The position numbers and the translations under genes were made by a program. Below, piece after piece: positions 6,906 to 14,494 of a DNA stretch of 15,538 nucleotides. This stretch comes from JAFDZV01 sp966128725 (GTDB lineage: Bacteria > Bacteroidota > Ignavibacteria > OLB7): positions 1 through 15,538 of the forward strand of contig CBHYLN010000128.1 of the NCBI GenBank assembly GCA_966128725.1, given 5' to 3'. Each line of letters begins with the position of its first letter. Within the stretch, counting starts at the first letter, position 1. The notes under the pieces were generated by a model. The model saw only the letters and a program-made list of their open reading frames with translations, was not told the DNA's origin and did not search any database.

Positions 6906-8726
6906 ATGGCCCAGCATCCATCGGTACATATCGATCACTTCCAGGCCGAGTATCTGGTGCCGGCCGATGCCGCGGTTTCCGAGCAGACCGTGGTGCGCCG
7001 TTTGAACACGGTGGCGGCCGACATGATGGCCCGTGCCTGGGATGACGACGCGCTGGATGTACAGGCCGATGATGCGCTCTACTTCGTTGAGAAGGTTGAC
7101 GCCGACTTCGATCTGGACTTGAACGCCGACGACCGCACCATTGCCGCGCAGTGGGCGGCGGCGTTGCGACAGGCAATAGCCCGCACCATCGCCCGTCGCG
7201 AAGGCGGGCTGGTGCGTTTCGGCAATCGAGCGGAGTTCATCGCCGCGTACATTCAGGACCTGCTGAACGGCGGGGCGGAGCATTGGTATTATGCCGAGCT
7301 GCGGCCACGATCGGGCGAGGGGTTTGCCGCGCATATCGTGCGGCTGCTGGTGGAGGATACCGATATCGGCCGCGATGCGCTGTTCCAGCTTTCGGAGCGC
7401 GACGAGTTGCCAACGTTGTTTGCCGCGATCAGCGAGGCCGATGCCGAACTGGTTGTGGGGCGTACGTTGCTGCCGGCCGCGCCGCGATTGCTGCTGCCGG
7501 GAATGTATGGCCGGTGGCTTGCCGCCATCCGCCAGGTTGTGGGCGGCGGTGCCATCAGGCGTACAGGCCATGCGGTGATGCTGGCGCGGCTGTACTTCGG
7601 GGTGGTGGCGCGCAACCGCGAGCACGGCCACGATGTTCACCTGGCACGGTTCATCAACGATCTGCTGGCCTTGCGTGATGCCGTTGCCGCGGCCGGCGGC
7701 GCAGGCGTTCGGGCGCTGGCCGCGCTGGAACGTGGCGACCCCGAGCCGCTGCTTGCATTGCTGCGTGGCGGCACCCGCAGCGCTGATTCGGCGGGGACTG
7801 CGTATGCGGCCCATGGCGCGGCCGGCAACCAGTTTGCCGAGATCGTGCAGGCCCTGGCCCGCCAACAACAGGAAGCCGGGTTTGCCGCTACGCTGCGTGA
7901 CCTTGGGGCCGCGGCCGCTGAAGGCGGGCAGGAATACCTGACCTCGTTTGGCGGTCTGTTCCTGTTGCTGCCGGCGATACTGGATTTGGATATCGAACCC
8001 GCGCTTGCCAACGCACACGCCGATGCCGGCGGCGAAGCTCGCGATGCGCATCTGCCGTTGATGGTGCTGTTGCAACAGGCTGCCGGGCGTGAGGATGCCG
8101 ACGCCGTGCGGCGCGATCGCGCGTTGGCCATGTTGTGCGGGTTCGAGCGCCTTCCCGCGCGCACGTTTGCCGAGCGCTACGAGAGCTTGATCGACACCGA
8201 ACGCTTCACGTTGAACCTGAAGCAGATTGCCGAATCGCTTGCACGTTCAACAAGCCATTACCCACGAGTGGCGGTGCCAGGGCCAGCCGAGCAGCAGGCG
8301 TGTATGCTGGGCGCGAATGCCGCCGGGCTGCCGCCGGAAACGGCCGCCGCCGAAACGGCCGGTGACCAGAGGGGCAACAGCCAGACGGACAACGATCAGA
8401 TGGCGGACGACGAACCCGCGGCCGATGCCGATAACGTGGTCGCTGTGCCGGCTGTTCCCGTGTTCGACGCCGAACTGGCCCCCATCACGGCGCATGTGTT
8501 GAAGCGGTTCGCGGCGGCGCTTGGCGCATTCGCCGACAGCTCGCCGGGATATCTCCGCGCCAACTTCCTGCGCGCGTACTGCCTGGTGGAGGTTGACGCC
8601 GCAACAATCGTGGTGCGGTTGCTGCGATGCCCGTTGCAACTGGTGCTGCGCATGGCCGGGTTCGGCACGCTGGAGCGTTCGATCCCATGGCTCGGCAACC
8701 GTACGCTGCGTTTCGAGTTTGTCTGA
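6906..8726 (+). CDS. Contractile injection system tape-measure protein (Afp14-like, CIS_TMP family)
   Basis: 606 residues, 14 nt after the fibre gene, with no clear Shine-Dalgarno; reinitiation or coupling is likely. The N-terminal pattern fits the CIS tape-measure family: an opening beta strand (HIDHFQAEYL), a helical block, a DADFDLDL strand, then IQDLLNGGAEHWYY (116-129) in the place of the family's FLxxGxLPWW motif. The C-terminus also fits: FLRAYCLVEVD, then LLRCPLQLVL, then SIPWLGNRTLRFEFV (592-606), which parallels the family's closing LPWM...LHVEW. A charged, Ala/Asp-rich linker lies at about 472-518. In eCIS, this protein sets tube length and is thought to occupy the tube lumen. It lies directly before the AAA+ gene, as in Afp and PVC. 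Divergence of the two PW motifs is the main caution. Confidence 0.78.
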   Translation: MAQHPSVHIDHFQAEYLVPADAAVSEQTVVRRLNTVAADMMARAWDDDALDVQADDALYFVEKVDADFDLDLNADDRTIAAQWAAALRQAIARTIARREGGLVRFGNRAEFIAAYIQDLLNGGAEHWYYAELRPRSGEGFAAHIVRLLVEDTDIGRDALFQLSERDELPTLFAAISEADAELVVGRTLLPAAPRLLLPGMYGRWLAAIRQVVGGGAIRRTGHAVMLARLYFGVVARNREHGHDVHLARFINDLLALRDAVAAAGGAGVRALAALERGDPEPLLALLRGGTRSADSAGTAYAAHGAAGNQFAEIVQALARQQQEAGFAATLRDLGAAAAEGGQEYLTSFGGLFLLLPAILDLDIEPALANAHADAGGEARDAHLPLMVLLQQAAGREDADAVRRDRALAMLCGFERLPARTFAERYESLIDTERFTLNLKQIAESLARSTSHYPRVAVPGPAEQQACMLGANAAGLPPETAAAETAGDQRGNSQTDNDQMADDEPAADADNVVAVPAVPVFDAELAPITAHVLKRFAAALGAFADSSPGYLRANFLRAYCLVEVDAATIVVRLLRCPLQLVLRMAGFGTLERSIPWLGNRTLRFEFV

Positions 8727-8790
8727 GGTTCGGCATATCCCGCACGGTTTCTCCAACTCCTTTTGAGCTTCCCAATTCCACGCGCCCAGC

Positions 8791-10998
8791 ATGGCAGCAT
8801 ACACCGATAGTCTGGATCATCTGCGTCACGAACTTGTCCGCCTTGACCTGTTGCTCGAACGGGAGGTAGCCAGGTTCCGGGGCACGTTGACACGCGAGCG
8901 CGCCGAGACGCCGTTTGCCGGGTTGTACATATCCGACGCCGAGATCGATACGATTCTCGGCAACGGCGCCGGCCCCGAGGGCGACCGCCTTGCGGCCCTG
9001 GATGCCCGCATCGCCGAGCTTACCGCCACCATCGACGCGCGCCTGGCCGAAAGCCGCGCCAGCGGTGTGCCGCTGCGGCTGCTTCACCTTGCCGACACGT
9101 TCAACCTTGCGCGCACCGAGCTGGACATCATTGTGCTGGCGTTGGCGCCGGAGCTGGACCTTCGTTATCAGAAGCTGTACGCGTACGTGCAGGACGATGT
9201 AAGCCGCAAGCGCCCAACGATCGATCTGGCGCTGCGCCTGTTCTGCCGCACCGAAACCGAACGCATTGCCTGCCGGCGCATCTTTTCCGATCTGGAGCCG
9301 CTTGCCGCTGTGCCGCTGCTGTCGCGCTGGGAGGAGCCCGGCGACCGGCCCGCGCCGTTGATCGGCCACGCGCTGAAGCTGGAGGAACGCATCGCCGAGT
9401 TCCTGATTGGCGGCGACTACATGGAAAGCCGATTCGCCAATCGTGCCGCGTTGGTGCGCTGGGTGATCGCCGCCACCAGGCTGGATGATCTGGTATTGCC
9501 GGACGTATCCGCGCAGCGACTGCGCAGCCTGGCTCGGCTGTCGGCTGATGCCGACCGCCGTTGGATCTGCGTGCTTGAAGGGCCGTCGGGATCGGGCAAG
9601 AAAGCTGCCGCCGAAGCAGTGTGTGCCGAGCTGCGCCTGCCGATGCTGGTGGCCGATGCCGCCGCGCTGGGTCGTAATGAGATCGATGTCCGCGCCGGCA
9701 TTCGCGCCGTGCTGCGCGAGGCCCGGTTGTACGGTGGGGCCGTGTACATCGATTCCTGGGCCTCGCTGGCGACGGCCGCGGAAAGCGGCCCGCCGGTGGA
9801 CGTGCATTCGCCGCTGGAGACGTTGGTGTTGGAGGAGTTGGCGCGGTTTGGCGGGCCGATTTTCATCGGCACACGCGGCGCGTGGCGGCCGGCCGAGCGC
9901 GCGCACCGTTGGGTGGTGCACGTGCGACTTGGCATCCCGAACGAGCGCGACCGTCTGCTGCTGTGGGGCCGCGCCCTTGAACGCCACGAGCGGGCCGTGG
10001 AGCCCGGAATCGCGATCGACTATCTGGACGGCGCGTACCGCTTCACCGGCGGCCGCATTGGCGCCGCGATGGACCACGCGGGCCTGCATGCCCGCCTGCG
10101 CGATGCCGACGACGGCCGAATCACCAACGATGATCTGGTTGCCGGCTGCCGTGCGGAGAGTGCGCGATTCATCATCTCCTTCGCCAAGAAACTTTCGGTG
10201 CAGCGTACGTGGAATGATCTTGTGCTTCCTCCGGATGTAGCGCTGCAGCTTCGCGAGTTCGCGCGGCAGGTAAAGCACCGCGCACGGGTGTACGGCGAAT
10301 GGGGGTTCGATAGGAAACTGTCGGCGGGGAAGGGAACCATCGCGATGTTCACAGGCAACTCGGGCACGGGCAAGACGCTTTCGGCCGAGGTGATGGCGCA
10401 TGAGCTTGGGCTGGATCTGTTCCGTGTGGACCTGTCCAGCGTGATCAGCAAGTACATCGGCGAAACCGAGAAGAATCTGGACCGCGTGTTTCAGGACGCG
10501 CAGGATTCCAATGCCATCCTGTTCTTCGACGAGGCCGACGCGCTGTTCGGCAAGCGGTCGGAGGTGAAGGACGCACACGACCGCTACGCCAATATCGAGA
10601 TCAACTACCTGTTGCAGCGTGTTGAGGAATACGAGGGCGTGATCATCCTTGCAACGAACCTGAGCAAGAACATCGACCAGGCCTTCCTGCGAAGGCTGCA
10701 CTTCGCCATCGAGTTTCCATTCCCCGACGAACCGTACCGCAAGCAGATCTGGGAGCGGATTTTCCCGAAAGCGGTGCCGATCGACAGCGACGTGGATTTC
10801 GAGTTCCTGGCCCGCCAGTTCAAAATCGCGGGCGGCAACATCAAGAATGTGGCGTTGGCTGCGGCGTTCCATGCCGCCGATGACAACACCGGCGTGCAGA
10901 TGCGGCATCTGGTGCTCGCGCTGAAACGCGAGTTTCAGAAGCAGGGCAAGACATGCGAGCGCACGGACTTTGAACAGTACTACGAGTTGGTGCGGTAG
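8791..10998 (+). CDS. AAA+ ATPase of the eCIS cluster (Afp15/Pvc15-like)
   Basis: 735 residues. A helical N-terminal region (with LRLLHLADTFNLARTELDII at about 95-114) precedes two ATPase modules. The first has a Walker A (GPSGSGKK, 264-271) ending in Lys instead of Thr/Ser, and its Walker B reads AVYIDS (317-322) with Ser in place of the catalytic Glu, so it is probably inactive for hydrolysis. The second is intact: Walker A GNSGTGKT (522-529), KYIGETEKNL (554-563), Walker B ILFFDEAD (576-583), sensor-1 ATN (621-623), arginine-finger region LRRLHF (633-638) and a GGNIKN sensor-2 region. In Afp and PVC the ATPase is encoded late in the cluster and is needed for particle assembly. A 64-nt gap separates it from the tape-measure gene, and no Shine-Dalgarno is seen. 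The repeat array starts 7 nt past its stop codon, which suggests that this is the last gene of the operon. Confidence 0.93.
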   Translation: MAAYTDSLDHLRHELVRLDLLLEREVARFRGTLTRERAETPFAGLYISDAEIDTILGNGAGPEGDRLAALDARIAELTATIDARLAESRASGVPLRLLHLADTFNLARTELDIIVLALAPELDLRYQKLYAYVQDDVSRKRPTIDLALRLFCRTETERIACRRIFSDLEPLAAVPLLSRWEEPGDRPAPLIGHALKLEERIAEFLIGGDYMESRFANRAALVRWVIAATRLDDLVLPDVSAQRLRSLARLSADADRRWICVLEGPSGSGKKAAAEAVCAELRLPMLVADAAALGRNEIDVRAGIRAVLREARLYGGAVYIDSWASLATAAESGPPVDVHSPLETLVLEELARFGGPIFIGTRGAWRPAERAHRWVVHVRLGIPNERDRLLLWGRALERHERAVEPGIAIDYLDGAYRFTGGRIGAAMDHAGLHARLRDADDGRITNDDLVAGCRAESARFIISFAKKLSVQRTWNDLVLPPDVALQLREFARQVKHRARVYGEWGFDRKLSAGKGTIAMFTGNSGTGKTLSAEVMAHELGLDLFRVDLSSVISKYIGETEKNLDRVFQDAQDSNAILFFDEADALFGKRSEVKDAHDRYANIEINYLLQRVEEYEGVIILATNLSKNIDQAFLRRLHFAIEFPFPDEPYRKQIWERIFPKAVPIDSDVDFEFLARQFKIAGGNIKNVALAAAFHAADDNTGVQMRHLVLALKREFQKQGKTCERTDFEQYYELVR

Positions 10999-11016
10999 CC
11001 AGGCGCGAACAAGTTG

Positions 11017-11050
11017 GGCATGCGACACGATAACCGGCACTGTCGCTGCC
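11017..11050 (+). terminator. Hairpin in repeat unit 1, possible 3' end structure of the eCIS transcript
   Basis: The arms are GGCA-T-GCGACA (11017-11027) and TGTCGC-TGCC (11041-11050). They pair over 10 bp with one bulged T around a 13-nt loop. The hairpin starts 18 nt after the ATPase stop codon. No U-tract follows, so it may protect an RNA 3' end or pause polymerase rather than act as a classical intrinsic terminator. Confidence 0.45.
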
Positions 11051-11085
11051 GCTCATCGCCATGAATGTTGAACTCGAACAAGTTG

Positions 11086-11119
11086 GGCATGCGACACGAT
11101 AACCGGCACTGTCGTTGCC
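11086..11119 (+). other. Hairpin in repeat unit 2
   Basis: This is the same stem-loop as in unit 1, with the only base change falling in the right arm (TGTCGT in place of TGTCGC). In RNA this turns one G-C pair into a G-U pair, so pairing is kept. Confidence 0.45.
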
Positions 11120-11220
11120 GCTCATCGCCATGAATGTTGAACTCGAACGACTTGGGCATGCGAAGCGGGGAGGGATGTGCAGTCGCCATCCGGCGCCGTG
11201 AGTGATTACCTCGGTTCATG

Positions 11221-11272
11221 CAAACCTTTCGTACAAACCTTTGGGTAAAAACCTCCAGGTTTACTGTAATTA
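11221..11272 (+). promoter_or_regulatory. Cluster of AAACCT half-sites with possible promoter
   Basis: AAACCT occurs at 11222, 11235 and 11249 (13-14 nt spacing). The third copy pairs with AGGTTT (11257-11262) to give a perfect 6-2-6 inverted repeat. A weak promoter reading overlaps it (TTGGGT at 11241-11246, 18 nt, TGTAAT at 11265-11270). It lies about 240 nt before the OmpA-domain gene and could be its operator. The sites are seen directly; the regulatory role is inferred and no regulator is encoded nearby. Confidence 0.35.
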
Positions 11273-11501
11273 GGTTGCAAAACAGTACACACGGTTCAAA
11301 AAATGCTTGCATGCGATTACACCGTATGCGTATGTTCGCTTCGTCCAACCGAGAATAGGTTTCCCTACGAGGGTGAAGCCGTGTAGCGTGGAACAGTCCA
11401 GTATCACATTACATCGGCTCTCGACGGTAAAGCAGTTCTCGAAGGCGCAAGATTCCTCGGCCAGAATTGGAATCACGCGTAAAACAATCAGAGGTCCAAC
11501 C

Positions 11502-13226
11502 ATGCAACGCTCGCTACCGTTCCCGCGGTTTCGTTGGCCCGTTTTACTCGCCCTGTTGCTCGTATCCACGTTCGTACCTGTGGTTTCCCAACCTTCAGGC
11601 GCGCGCATTGGCACATCCACGGCTACCGACAGTATGGCCGATGGAAGGATCATGTCGCAGGTTATGCAGGCGGCACAGCTCCGTACCAATGGTTCGATGG
11701 GCTCCGGCGAGCAAAGCATCATCAACGTTCCGAGCGTTGTGCGTCTTGAGGGTGTCAATTCCGCCGACCGCGATAATACTCCGCTGGTATCGGCCGATGG
11801 AAGCGTCCTGTTCTTCAATTCCACCCGTCGTGGCGATCGTTCCTGGGCGAGATATAACTCGAACAAGAAGCGCCATGACGACGACATCTACTTCTCAATC
11901 CGCATCCCTTCCAACGATGGCATCGAGCACTGGACCGATCCGGTGAACGTTGGCACGTCGTTGAACAGCAGCGAGGACGACGGCGTAGTGGCAATCAGCC
12001 CCGACGGCCAGACGCTGTACTTCAATTCGTTGAAGCGTGGATGGGAACAGGATGGCGGACCATTCTATCGTGCCCGCCTGAGCGGCAACGCATGGGTGGA
12101 TATCCAGGGCCTGGGTGGCGGCATCAACGAGTTCTTCCGTTCGCACGAGGTTGGTGAGCGATTCCGCGTGTACGGTGGCTCGGTCAGCTCCGATGGCAAG
12201 GATTTCTACTTCGCTACGACGGTCCATTCCCCAAATGGAAAGCATCAAATCTGGGTGTCTCACTGGAACGGTGTTGCATGGGGCGCCCCTGAAAATCTTG
12301 GAATGGATGTCAATCACGGTGGTGGCAGCTATGCGCCGTGCATCGCGGCCGACGGAAAGACACTATTCTTCACCGCGACCGGGAAGGAGGGGGGATACGG
12401 AGGCGATGATATCTATCTCACGGTGAATAACAACGGAACCTGGGGCATCCCCTTCAACGCAGGAGCCCCGATCAACACCGAAGGAGATGACGCGTTCATT
12501 TCATTGGCCGCGTCGGGTGACAAGGCGTATCTCTCGCGTATGATCGACGGCAACGAAGATCTGTACGTTGCTCCGATTCCGATCAAGTCGCGCCCCTCGA
12601 GCGTAATTCTGGTGAGCGGTACCGTTACCGACAAGGCGACGAACGCTCCGCTTGAGGCAACGATTGTGATCGAGGATCTGTCAACGGGCACCAAGATCTT
12701 CGACGCCACAAGCAATTCGATCTCGGGATCGTACACAACCGTGCTTCGTCCTGGCCACGATTACGGTATATCGATCACGGCGCCCGGGTACGTGTTCCAT
12801 TCGGCCCGGTATACGGTACCCACAAACGTTTCCTACGATAAGCTTGCACACGACTTCCAGTTGCAGCGGCTTGCCGAGGGCGAACGATTTGTGGCGAACA
12901 ACATCTTCTTCGACTACAACACTGCAACGCTCTCGCCCGAGTCACGCCCCGAGCTCGATCGAATCGTGGGCATGATGCGGGAACACCCACAGTTGCGTCT
13001 GCAGATCAACGGACACACGGACAACATCGGATCGGCGGAGTTCAACAAGCAATTGTCGCTTCGCAGGGCTGATGCGGTTCGAGACTACCTGGTGAACGTG
13101 GGCGGTGTCACAACCGACCGGATCGCCACTCAGGGCTTCGGTTACACAAAGCCGACTGCGTCGAACGCGACCGAGGATGGTCGTAAGCAGAATCGTCGCA
13201 GCGAGTTCACAATCCTCAAGCTCTGA
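11502..13226 (+). CDS. Secreted OmpA-family protein with PD40 propeller and regulatory-like domain (PorE-like architecture)
   Basis: 574 residues from the ATG at 11502, preceded by AGAGG. The open frame continues upstream to 11307, but this ATG begins a signal peptide (FRWPVLLALLLVSTFVPVVS, cleavage probably near residue 30) with no lipobox cysteine. Residues about 90-355 carry five PD40-type blades (SADGSVLFFNS, SPDGQTLYFNS, SSDGKDFYFAT, AADGKTLFFTA, AASGDKAYLSR). Residues about 367-460 form a carboxypeptidase-regulatory-like beta-sandwich (VSGTVTDKATNAPLEATI). Residues about 463-574 are an OmpA/Pal peptidoglycan-binding domain with NGHTDNIGS (503-511) and LSLRRADAVRDYL (519-531), keeping the Asp and Arg that bind diaminopimelate. 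PorE of the type IX secretion system has TPR-PD40-CRD-OmpA; the TPR and lipid anchor are missing here. It is therefore likely a periplasmic protein tethering something to the cell wall. A link to the injector is unproven. Confidence 0.88.
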   Translation: MQRSLPFPRFRWPVLLALLLVSTFVPVVSQPSGARIGTSTATDSMADGRIMSQVMQAAQLRTNGSMGSGEQSIINVPSVVRLEGVNSADRDNTPLVSADGSVLFFNSTRRGDRSWARYNSNKKRHDDDIYFSIRIPSNDGIEHWTDPVNVGTSLNSSEDDGVVAISPDGQTLYFNSLKRGWEQDGGPFYRARLSGNAWVDIQGLGGGINEFFRSHEVGERFRVYGGSVSSDGKDFYFATTVHSPNGKHQIWVSHWNGVAWGAPENLGMDVNHGGGSYAPCIAADGKTLFFTATGKEGGYGGDDIYLTVNNNGTWGIPFNAGAPINTEGDDAFISLAASGDKAYLSRMIDGNEDLYVAPIPIKSRPSSVILVSGTVTDKATNAPLEATIVIEDLSTGTKIFDATSNSISGSYTTVLRPGHDYGISITAPGYVFHSARYTVPTNVSYDKLAHDFQLQRLAEGERFVANNIFFDYNTATLSPESRPELDRIVGMMREHPQLRLQINGHTDNIGSAEFNKQLSLRRADAVRDYLVNVGGVTTDRIATQGFGYTKPTASNATEDGRKQNRRSEFTILKL

Positions 13227-13274
13227 TCCCGATGAATACAAATATTCCTTGATACAGCCTACCCAACAGGAATA

Positions 13275-13324
13275 GCACAGGCCGGGATGTACCACAGTTG
13301 GTGTGTGGTTATCTCGGCCTGTGT
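13275..13324 (+). terminator. Long hairpin after the OmpA-domain gene
   Basis: CACAGGCCG (13276-13284) pairs with CGGCCTGTG (13315-13323). The stem continues inward through GGAT/ATCT-type pairs and a CCACA/TGTGG stem with short asymmetric internal loops. It lies 49 nt after the stop codon. The downstream bases are AT-rich but not a clean U-tract, so a terminator role is likely but not certain. Confidence 0.6.
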
Positions 13325-13345
13325 GATTATACACCGCCGTACTCC

Positions 13346-13775
13346 AGTTCAACATTCGCATTAACGGCTGGCAGCGAACTTCCATGTATGCGTCGAATGC
13401 CAACCCGCCGTTAGTCATTCACAGTACCGATCTGGCAACGGATTTGCCGTCCAACGTATCCACATATCCCGCCGTCGAGTTCAACATTCGTAGTGCCTGG
13501 CTGCACGACAGTGCCGGTCAGCATGTCGTATGTCTAACTCGTCGAGTTACGCATGAGAAGCCGCGATCGGCACTGGTGGTGCCTGTAACCGCTCCGAATG
13601 CCCAACCCCGTTCGAGTTGGCCATTCACAACGCCGAGCGGCAAGGACAGTACCGGGTTATCGTGTCGCATGTCCAACTCACCCGGGTTCAACGTGTGCAA
13701 CGCCGATTGGCACGGGGCTGCTGTCCAAGGTATCGACCAACGTATCGACCAACGTATCGAATGCCCAGCTTGTCG
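13346..13775 (-). repeat. Decayed array of about 68-bp repeats, opposite orientation
   Basis: The unit landmark AGTTCAACATTC or close variants recurs at 13346, 13413, 13478, 13545, 13615 and 13685, that is, every 65-70 bp. Between landmarks, parts of the reverse complement of the 69-bp unit are visible: CGACAGTGCCGGT near 13496, and GGTTATCGTGTCGCATGTCC near 13655. The copies are heavily diverged and vary in length. No gene is supported here: open frames exist but cross repeat units with different periods. Confidence 0.75.
13730..13760 (+). repeat. Short 12-bp tandem repeat
   Basis: The unit GTATCGACCAAC occurs at 13730 and 13742, followed by a partial copy, GTATCGA, at 13754. It lies at the end of the decayed array and was probably produced by local slippage. 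Confidence 0.85.
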
Positions 13776-14494
13776 CGGTGTTCGGATGAACAGCGCAACA
13801 AATCAATGATTGCTGCCTGGAATCGGACATTTGCTCTCAACGGCGCACATCGGCGCGTACTATAATGGATATTATGTAACCTAATATCGGGTGTGCACGA
13901 CGAAACATCCGTGCGTCGTTCGCCTGTGATTGTACCGATCCACCATTCGTATCCTCCACCCGGCCGGCATCGGTTGGCTACTGTCCGGTTGCGCTGTCTG
14001 GTGAGAATGCATGGCTGCGTGCGCGGCTGTTTACAAGTGTCCGTTCCTGGGTGCGGCTGACTGGCGGACAATCATTCGCGCCGTGCCAAACCGTGCAGCG
14101 GTCCTCGTATGGCGCTCGCCTGACGCGCCTGGATCTGGCGTGCGTTGGAGTTAGTCATTCGCGATACCAGCCGGCAACAAGCCACTACGAAACGCATCGC
14201 ATATCCAGCCCGACGAGTTCAACATACACGGACGATTGAACACCGGTGGCGGGCTACGACCGAATCACTGCCGGGCACGATCCGGAGTCCGCTGCGGCTG
14301 CCACGTTACGCCAACGCCTAACGTTTGCGTGGTTCGGCAAACGGCTCTTCCGTAAATTCCCGTCCCTGCGTATCAACAATTCCCGAACTCGGAACACCCT
14401 ACTGGCACACGCCTGTGCTCTGCGCGCGTTGCGTACGACGCCCGGCGGGGACGCGCTCGGCGTGCGCATTCCTCTCTAAAAAGGATCCGGACCC
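13776..14494. other. Non-coding region with repeat remnants
   Basis: I see no convincing gene on either strand. Remnants of the repeat family appear near 14153 (AGTCATTCGCGAT) and 14216 (AGTTCAACATAC). An AT-rich spot with TATAAT at about 13861 is a possible promoter -10 element, but no matching -35 or downstream gene start could be tied to it. The promoter of the DUF547 gene must lie in this region if the hairpin at 13275 terminates transcription. Confidence 0.5.
14481..14485 (+). promoter_or_regulatory. Shine-Dalgarno for the DUF547 gene
   Basis: AAGGA lies 9 nt before GTG 14495. It supports the GTG start, which gives the basic n-region that the lipoprotein signal needs. Confidence 0.6.

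Larger units (their letters stand above)
11006..11163 (+). repeat. Tandem 69-bp repeat array after the eCIS operon
   Basis: Units are 11006-11074, 11075-11143 and a partial third from 11144 to about 11163. The two full units differ at one position (C at 11046, T at 11115). Each starts with CGAACAAGTTGGGCATGCG and ends with CATGAATGTTGAACT. The same family reappears at 15371-15538 in this orientation and, decayed, at 13346-13775 in reverse. There are no spacers, so it is not a CRISPR. The array begins 7 nt after the ATPase stop codon. The remainder of the gap to the next gene (11164-11501) holds the AAACCT site cluster and no gene that I can support. Confidence 0.93.

Noticed and set aside
4963..7176. 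Long minus-strand open frames antisense to the fibre, ATPase and other eCIS genes (for example 4963-7176 and 8485-11040).
   Set aside because: They are complements of well-supported eCIS genes in GC-rich DNA, with arginine/histidine/alanine-rich compositions typical of shadow frames.
11006..11163. CRISPR array.
   Set aside because: The full 69-bp unit is conserved with no variable spacers, and no cas genes are present.
10841..11348. Minus-strand open frames over the 69-bp array, encoding a 23-residue repeat (containing GYRVACPTC in one frame and FEFNIHGDERQ in another).
   Set aside because: 69 is a multiple of 3, so every frame repeats and can stay open by chance. Two frames are open at once, other arrays of the family have 65-70-bp periods that break the frame, and no start site or family match is seen.
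11307..11501. Longer N-terminus for the OmpA-domain protein.
   Set aside because: It would place 65 unlikely residues before a clear signal peptide; the ATG at 11502 has a nearby AGAGG.
11164..11501. tRNA or small structured RNA in the gap before the OmpA gene.
   Set aside because: No cloverleaf with a TTCRA-type arm or acceptor pairing was found on reading either strand.
13384..13865. Possible small genes of 60-141 codons between the OmpA and DUF547 genes.
   Set aside because: They run through the decayed repeat array, overlap in several frames, and their compositions look like no known family.
14246..14479. 77-codon open frame before the DUF547 gene.
   Set aside because: No ribosome site or recognisable family, it is open on both strands, and its upstream part lies in repeat remnants.
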